Part shown: piece after piece, positions 8,070 to 11,626 of the stretch
Numbering within the stretch: position 1 is the first letter of the stretch
Layout: the number at the start of each line of letters is the position of its first letter
Origin: JAWXCH01 sp034440595
GTDB lineage: Bacteria; Planctomycetota; Planctomycetia; Pirellulales; JALHPA01
Length of the DNA: 11,626 nt
Direction: 5' to 3'
Assembly (NCBI GenBank): GCA_034440595.1
Contig: JAWXCH010000506.1
Location: 1 to 11,626, forward strand
Position numbers and translations under genes: made by a program
Notes under the pieces: generated by a model
Seen by the model: the letters and a program-made list of their open reading frames with translations, nothing else
Databases searched by the model: none
What the model was told of the DNA's origin: nothing

Positions 8070-8422
8070 ATTCGATCACTAATCTAAGAGGAGGAAAAAA
8101 TCAAGCGTCGGTACAAAGGACGCTTCTAAAAATGCTCAGTACGATCCAGCGGAGTCTGGCGCTGCGAAAATCGCGTGCCAAAAAACAGCACGCTGCCCTA
8201 ATCGCCGAGTATAGCGGCACGGCGCTTTGCATCAAAGGCAAACCGATCACCGGTTTTTCAAATCTGCTTGCTGTTGAGCCAACGGCAAGTTAAGGTGCAA
8301 GTGTGGACAAGCATCTCGTCAAAGCGTTTTCTGCTGCTTAGTTGTTCGTTGGAACGCGAATTCTGCATTGCCCACTTGCCGCTCCCCTAACTATCGCCGC
8401 GCATTGCGGATCAATCATTATT
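8070..8422. other. Divergent intergenic region between thrS and the ClpP-like gene
   Basis: This stretch must carry the promoters for two divergently transcribed genes, but I see no strong -35/-10 pair on either strand. A purine tract, AAGAGGAGG (8086-8094) followed by six A, resembles a Shine-Dalgarno site on the forward strand, yet no ATG, GTG or TTG follows within a usable distance. A possible 53-codon reading frame (ATG at 8132, stop ending at 8293) has a lysine- and arginine-rich N-terminus and no ribosome binding site, and I do not call it. A small hairpin at 8240-8256 followed by two more T is only weakly terminator-like. Confidence 0.45.
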
Positions 8423-9028
8423 ATGTCCCGAATCGCCTTGGATCGAAAAGCCGTCCCCACGGACGCCGGCCCAATTGAAATCGCACTGGTCGGAGACCTG
8501 ACGGACAATGAGTCCGATCTGACCGAAAAAATCCTCAGCGTGCCACCTGGTGGTGAATGCACGCTGTACATCGACTCGCCCGGCGGTAGCCCCTACTGCG
8601 CTATGTCGCTGGCCACTTTGATTCGTCTGCGCGGCCTGGTGGCCACCGGCATCGTTACCGGCGAGTGCTCCTCCGCCGCGCTGTGGCCTTTTGCCGCCTG
8701 CACGCATCGCTTGGTGACCCCGTTCAGTGTACTGCTGTTTCACTCCATGAAATGGCAAAGCGGAGACCACGTCGGGCTGAACGAAGCGGCCGAATGGGCA
8801 CGACATTTTGCACGTCTGGAGCAAGATATGGACAATCTACTGATCGAAATGTTCGGCGCGGCCGAAGCCAAAGTTGCACAGTGGATTTCCGGCGGTCGAT
8901 ACGTCTCTGGCCGCGAATTGGCCGCCAGCGGGCTAGCCGAGCTAATCGAACTCAAACCCCGCTTGATCAGCCATCATATCGACAACGCTCGCCCCGCACG
9001 GCCAAAACGGCACGCGGTCGCTCGCTGA
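8423..9028 (+). CDS. ClpP-fold serine peptidase with altered catalytic triad
   Basis: The 201-residue product follows the ClpP/crotonase-fold peptidase pattern: an early strand with EIALVGDLTD (19-28), the oxyanion-loop motif DSPGGS (51-56), the nucleophile region GECSSAA (80-86) with Ser84 in the ClpP serine position, and LLFHSM (104-109) with His107 in the histidine position. In ClpP the acidic residue precedes an RF-L/M-S sequence. Here the aligned stretch is ISGGRYVSG (155-163), so Gly158 replaces Asp. The protein may therefore use another acid, be weakly active, or act as a non-catalytic ring subunit like ClpR. The length matches mature ClpP. ATG at 8423 is preferred: an in-frame TTG at 8342 would add 27 residues unlike the family. 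No strong Shine-Dalgarno site is seen. No Clp ATPase or second clpP lies nearby, so the partner is unknown. Phage-type ClpP or another crotonase-fold peptidase are alternatives. Confidence 0.8.
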   Translation: MSRIALDRKAVPTDAGPIEIALVGDLTDNESDLTEKILSVPPGGECTLYIDSPGGSPYCAMSLATLIRLRGLVATGIVTGECSSAALWPFAACTHRLVTPFSVLLFHSMKWQSGDHVGLNEAAEWARHFARLEQDMDNLLIEMFGAAEAKVAQWISGGRYVSGRELAASGLAELIELKPRLISHHIDNARPARPKRHAVAR

Positions 9029-9075
9029 ATCAAAGCAGATGCGCAAACAGACTGCCTGAAATGTGCCGCTGGTAT

Positions 9076-9276
9076 TTAGTTCATGGAAGAGAACAGCGAC
9101 CTGTCCAAGAACTTGCGGAATTCCCGCTCGCGGAGTTCCTGCAGTGCCAGTTCATAGGCACGTTGTTGCACCGCCGCCAGAAAGCCGGCTTGATGCTGTG
9201 CAAAACCGGGCAAGGGCACAAATGCAGGCTGACTGGGAGGGGATTGCGGCAGATTGTGCCCAATGCGGTTTGTCAT
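9076..9276 (-). CDS. Small hypothetical protein, intact downstream part of the interrupted frame
   Basis: If the broken frame is still partly used, this 66-residue piece is the best candidate. Its ATG at 9276 has GGGAG six bases upstream, which is an acceptable ribosome binding site. The product begins MTNRIGHNLPQSPPSQP, has no signal peptide or membrane helix, and ends in a predicted amphipathic helix rich in Glu, Arg, Leu and Ala (about 36-60). It is convergent with the ClpP-like gene, with 47 bp between stops. I do not recognise it. It may simply be the remnant described in the overlapping pseudogene entry. Confidence 0.3.
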   Translation of the reverse strand: MTNRIGHNLPQSPPSQPAFVPLPGFAQHQAGFLAAVQQRAYELALQELREREFRKFLDRSLFSSMN

Positions 9277-9654
9277 CCATTTCTCCCGCGCTTTGGCGAA
9301 AAGACGCCAGTGCTGAACATCCGTGTGATGCTTTACATATCGAACAGATTGATGCGCATTGGACAGAACAATCCGTGCCGGAAGTGGTGTGTGCTAGCAC
9401 CGGCGGATCCTACAATCGGCAAAGTGCGCAAACTTCTCTTGAAAGTTTTCGAGCAGCCGTTCTATATTCAATCGTGCTGAAAGCTGCTCCATGGTGGAGA
9501 CAGCTTGTTCGATGGCCAACGTGAACGGTCCACGATCCGCATAGTGAACCCGGAATCGTGGATTGTTCGCCGGCTGAGATGCCGGCCTGACATCAGGGAA
9601 AGGACGCCCCTTCGATACTTTGGTGAGATTGTTCTGACTCAGTAATTTCAACAA
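9076..9654 (-). pseudogene. Hypothetical reading frame interrupted by an in-frame TAG
   Basis: One reverse frame stays protein-like for about 193 codons but has a TAG at 9394-9396. Before it lie 86 residues from a TTG (9654 or 9651), including a helical charged stretch around MEQLSARLNIERLLENF (55-71). After it the frame continues without a break, with segments such as HHTDVQHWRLFAKAREKW, then a proline-rich stretch and a helical C-terminus ending LDRSLFSSMN. Composition on both sides suits a soluble protein and suggests one former gene. Only three sense codons lie between an upstream TGA (9664-9666) and the first TTG, no good Shine-Dalgarno site is seen, and no ATG exists near the beginning, so the start may also be damaged. 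No family is recognised. Alternatives are two separate small genes, stop read-through, a sequencing error turning CAG or TGG into TAG, or non-coding sequence. Confidence 0.35.
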
Positions 9655-9708
9655 AGAGTCTTTTCAAACAGGGACGTCGTTTTGCCTTGCCAGGGCCGGT
9701 CATTCAAA

Positions 9709-9714
9709 AAGGAG
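9709..9714 (+). promoter_or_regulatory. Strong Shine-Dalgarno site of the Cys-rich gene
   Basis: AAGGAG stands seven bases before ATG at 9722. It is the best ribosome binding site in the window, and it fixes the start at 9722 over the in-frame TTG at 9716, which lies only one base past it. Together with the intact frame it is the main sign that the Cys-rich gene is well translated. Confidence 0.8.
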
Positions 9715-9721
9715 TTTGATT

Positions 9722-10186
9722 ATGTCCAGTGGATTGATGAAGGAACGCAGTGTCATTGCACCGTCGGGACCTGGCTTTCAGGCCGGTGCGATTCCATCCG
9801 GTGCTCCAGCAATATCGGGTTGGAGCATGGTCCCTCGTTGTGAGATCACCTTTGAAAAGTGCAAGGGCGGATTCAAGCTGCACTGCAAATGCGAGGACGA
9901 AATAGCTTGCGGAACGCTACAGAACATGTGCCGCATGCTGTGCGAAGGAACCTGCAGTTGTGTTTGCACCTGCAACGGCATGACCGTCTGCCAGTGCAAT
10001 CTGATTATGGGAATTTGCAAGTGCGATTACACTAAGGATGGCGTCTGCATTACCTGCCTAAGTGGCGACAGCAAATGCTGCGAAATGATCCAGGCCTGCT
10101 GCGATTGCCTGCAGTGCTGCTGCGAAAAAGGTTGCTGCTGCTATGTTTGCTTTGGTGGAACCCCAATTTGCTGCGGAATCTGCTAA
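9722..10186 (+). CDS. Very cysteine-rich small protein of unknown function
   Basis: The 154-residue product has 32 cysteines, all between residue 40 and the C-terminus, about 28 per cent of that part. Residues 1-39 are cysteine-free and rich in Gly, Ser, Pro and Ala. The middle has spaced Cys-X-Cys pairs (C55/C57, C78/C80/C82/C84, C90/C92, C99/C101), and the end has clusters: CC at 119-120, CCDC at 126-129, CCC at 132-134 and 138-140, CC at 150-151. There is one histidine (H54). No signal peptide or membrane helix is seen, so it should be cytoplasmic, where thiols favour metal binding over disulfides. A metallothionein-like or metal-cluster role is possible but unproven, and spacing does not match a zinc finger, ferredoxin or metallothionein class that I know. 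It appears to be a single gene: the upstream frame is on the other strand and a perfect hairpin lies 70 bp past its stop. Confidence 0.82.
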   Translation: MSSGLMKERSVIAPSGPGFQAGAIPSGAPAISGWSMVPRCEITFEKCKGGFKLHCKCEDEIACGTLQNMCRMLCEGTCSCVCTCNGMTVCQCNLIMGICKCDYTKDGVCITCLSGDSKCCEMIQACCDCLQCCCEKGCCCYVCFGGTPICCGIC

Positions 10187-10256
10187 AGAAATTGCAGCGG
10201 CATCAGGCGGTTGCCCGCTGCTCCGTTCTTCCCAAGATAATGAATACCTACCAAAC

Positions 10257-10288
10257 AATAACGGCCGAGCGTTTGCTCGGCCGTTATT
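10257..10288. terminator. Bidirectional hairpin between convergent genes
   Basis: AATAACGGCCGAGC (10257-10270) and GCTCGGCCGTTATT (10275-10288) pair perfectly over 14 bp around the loop GTTT. The stem lies 70 bp past the stop of the Cys-rich gene and 40 bp past the stop of the convergent glucan phosphorylase gene, as expected for a shared terminator. The AATA/TATT ends give a short T-rich side on both strands, though no long T-run follows. Confidence 0.8.
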
Positions 10289-10328
10289 CGTTGCTTCCGC
10301 AATTTGCGTCGAGGTGTCCGCCAGCTCA

Positions 10329-11626
10329 CTAACGAACACCCATATCGCAGCTTAATCCGCCGGCGGCAGGGACATACGCACTTCTCACATAGTCGGCGAC
10401 CATGCGGTGCGCACTAAATCGCCAGGCAAGCGAACTGATACTGTTGACCATCATCTGGATCCAGTGACGCGGCAGTCCATCACTGTCACGGTCGTAGAAC
10501 AGAGGAATGACCTGACTCTCCAGTACGCGGTACAGGTCTTCACCATCGCGCAGGTCATGCTGCTCGTCCGAAACGTGACTGGTCCCCTTGCCAATGGCAA
10601 AGCCATTCTTGCCGTCGTAGGCTTCCGCCCACCAACCGTCCAGAATGGAGAAGTTCAAGCCGCCGTTCAAGACAGCCTTCTCACCGCTAGTACCAGAAGC
10701 CTCCAGCGGACGGCGTGGGTTATTCAACCAGACATCGACTCCCTGCACGAGATGCCGTGTGACGTTGATGTCATAGTCCTCGACAAACACGACCCGTCCC
10801 GCAAACCGCGGATCATGCCGCATGTTGGCAATCTTCTTGATCAGCTTCTTGCCCGGCTCGTCCGCCGGGTGGGCCTTACCAGCGTAGATAATCTGTACCG
10901 GCCGCTGAGCATCGTTCAACAATGCTGCGATTCGGTCCAGATCGGTGAACAGCAAATCCGCACGCTTGTAAGTTGCAAAGCGGCGTGCAAAACCGATCGT
11001 TAGCACGTTCGGATCGAGGATATTCCGTGCTGCCTCCACCACTTCATCGCTCTCGCCACGACGGCGGCACTGGCGGCTGACGCGGCGTCGAACGAACTGC
11101 ATTAGCATGTTCTTCAAGGCATAATGCGTTTCCCACAATTCGCCAGGATCCGCACGATGCAACTCCTGCCAGACATCCGGCTCACCCATCCGCTTGAGCC
11201 AGTCGGCAGGGAAATAGCGATCGTAAAGCTGTAGCATCTGCCAGGCGAGCCAGCTTGGTACGTGAACGCCGTTCGTAATATGTCCGATTGGAATCTCTTC
11301 TTCAACGCGCCACGGCCACAGGTGTGCCCACATTCGGCGGCTGACGTGCCCGTGCAATGCACTGACCGCATTGGCACGCCGCGATAGCTTCAAGCCTAGC
11401 ACCGTCATGCAGAAGGTTTCACCTTCGTTATGCGGTTCCACACGGCCCAGGCCCATCAACTGTTGAAGCGAAATCCCAAGCTGATCGCGTAACGGTCCCA
11501 GATGTTCTTCGATCAAGCCGGCGTCAAACCGGTCGTGACCCGCCGGAACGGGAGTGTGAGTGGTAAAGACAGTTCGCTGCGCGACCTCACGCAATGCGTC
11601 GTCAAAGGTCTGGCCATCGTCATGCA
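10329..11626 (-). CDS. glgP: Alpha-glucan (glycogen) phosphorylase, C-terminal part
   Basis: This GT35 enzyme uses phosphate to release glucose-1-phosphate from alpha-1,4-glucans such as glycogen, with pyridoxal phosphate as cofactor. The frame stays open to the right edge, so the N-terminal part is outside the window; the TTG at 11594 is internal and only serves for numbering. Counting from it, visible family motifs are TTHTPVPAGHDRF (11-23), IGHITNGVHVPSWLA (103-117), GFARRFATYKRADLLF (201-216), an IIYAGKAHPAD segment (235-245), and EASGTSGEKAVLNGGLN (298-314). Lys306 in the last motif is the expected cofactor lysine; a Glu precedes it where Met is common. LDGWWAEAYDG (318-328) follows. The pattern is that of the shorter bacterial alpha-glucan phosphorylase group rather than the animal or E. 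coli type. The gene is convergent with the Cys-rich gene. No regulation can be judged because the start is missing. Confidence 0.95.
   Translation of the reverse strand, partial: HDDGQTFDDALREVAQRTVFTTHTPVPAGHDRFDAGLIEEHLGPLRDQLGISLQQLMGLGRVEPHNEGETFCMTVLGLKLSRRANAVSALHGHVSRRMWAHLWPWRVEEEIPIGHITNGVHVPSWLAWQMLQLYDRYFPADWLKRMGEPDVWQELHRADPGELWETHYALKNMLMQFVRRRVSRQCRRRGESDEVVEAARNILDPNVLTIGFARRFATYKRADLLFTDLDRIAALLNDAQRPVQIIYAGKAHPADEPGKKLIKKIANMRHDPRFAGRVVFVEDYDINVTRHLVQGVDVWLNNPRRPLEASGTSGEKAVLNGGLNFSILDGWWAEAYDGKNGFAIGKGTSHVSDEQHDLRDGEDLYRVLESQVIPLFYDRDSDGLPRHWIQMMVNSISSLAWRFSAHRMVADYVRSAYVPAAGGLSCDMGVR

Noticed and set aside
8240..8256. Short hairpin AAACCG/CGGTTT followed by two more T
   Set aside because: The stem is only six base pairs with three G-C pairs and there is no supported gene just upstream on the forward strand.
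8063..8293. Small forward frame near the thrS start, with an internal ATG at 8132
   Set aside because: The long version overlaps the thrS start codon and begins at GTG; the short version (53 codons) has no ribosome binding site and no recognisable feature. It is not excluded, but it is not supported.
8342..8422. Extended TTG start for the ClpP-like gene
   Set aside because: The extra 27 residues do not resemble a ClpP N-terminus, and the ATG at 8423 gives the normal family length.
8665..9480. Forward frame of 271 codons overlapping the ClpP-like gene and the region after it
   Set aside because: Its first half is an out-of-frame shadow of the ClpP-like gene and its second half is the exact antisense phase of the reverse frame; the product is rich in Arg and Cys with no domain.
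10058..10339. Reverse frame antisense to the Cys-rich gene end
   Set aside because: It runs through the perfect hairpin, and its alanine-rich product comes from antisense TGC codons.
10407..11003. Forward frame of 198 codons inside the glucan phosphorylase gene
   Set aside because: The reverse strand carries clear GT35 motifs across the whole span; the forward frame is a shadow.

Overview
The window looks like chromosomal DNA from a planctomycete, probably of the Pirellula/Rhodopirellula type. I infer this from gene content and protein character rather than from a marker gene. The clues are a long membrane-anchored PilM-like protein followed by two large proteins without close relatives, an unusually long threonyl-tRNA synthetase, a very cysteine-rich small protein, moderate GC, several starts without a clear Shine-Dalgarno site, and loose gene packing. 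Nothing suggests a plasmid, phage, transposon or CRISPR array, and no rRNA or tRNA gene was seen.

Layout. Positions 1-352 are a leader with a sigma70-like promoter that carries a small dyad in its spacer. Positions 353-5800 (+) hold three genes that look like one operon. The first is a PilM-type actin-like protein that continues through an NLLP motif and a membrane helix into an extracytoplasmic part, so it is PilM and PilN in one chain (the GspL plan). The second and third (2491-3837 and 3920-5800) each have one N-terminal membrane helix and a large extracytoplasmic part, and are candidates for the PilO/GspM and PilP/GspC roles. Together they could form the inner-membrane platform of a type IV pilus or type II secretion-like machine. 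Positions 5877-8069 (-) are thrS, convergent with the operon, with about 60 extra residues in the catalytic domain. Positions 8070-8422 are a divergent intergenic region.

Positions 8423-9028 (+) encode a ClpP-fold serine peptidase that keeps the Ser and His but appears to lack the catalytic Asp. Positions 9076-9654 (-) hold a weak hypothetical reading frame broken by one in-frame TAG. Positions 9722-10186 (+) encode a 154-residue protein with 32 cysteines behind an excellent Shine-Dalgarno site. A perfect 14-bp hairpin at 10257-10288 separates it from the convergent 3' part of an alpha-glucan phosphorylase gene (10329 to the right edge, -).

The three pilus-like genes form the only clear functional unit. 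The others are single genes: housekeeping (thrS), proteolysis (ClpP-like), glycogen breakdown (glucan phosphorylase) and unknown (Cys-rich protein). The best candidates for undescribed biology are the PilMN-fusion platform, the Cys-rich protein and the ClpP-like protein with the altered triad. All database-level claims here are untested.
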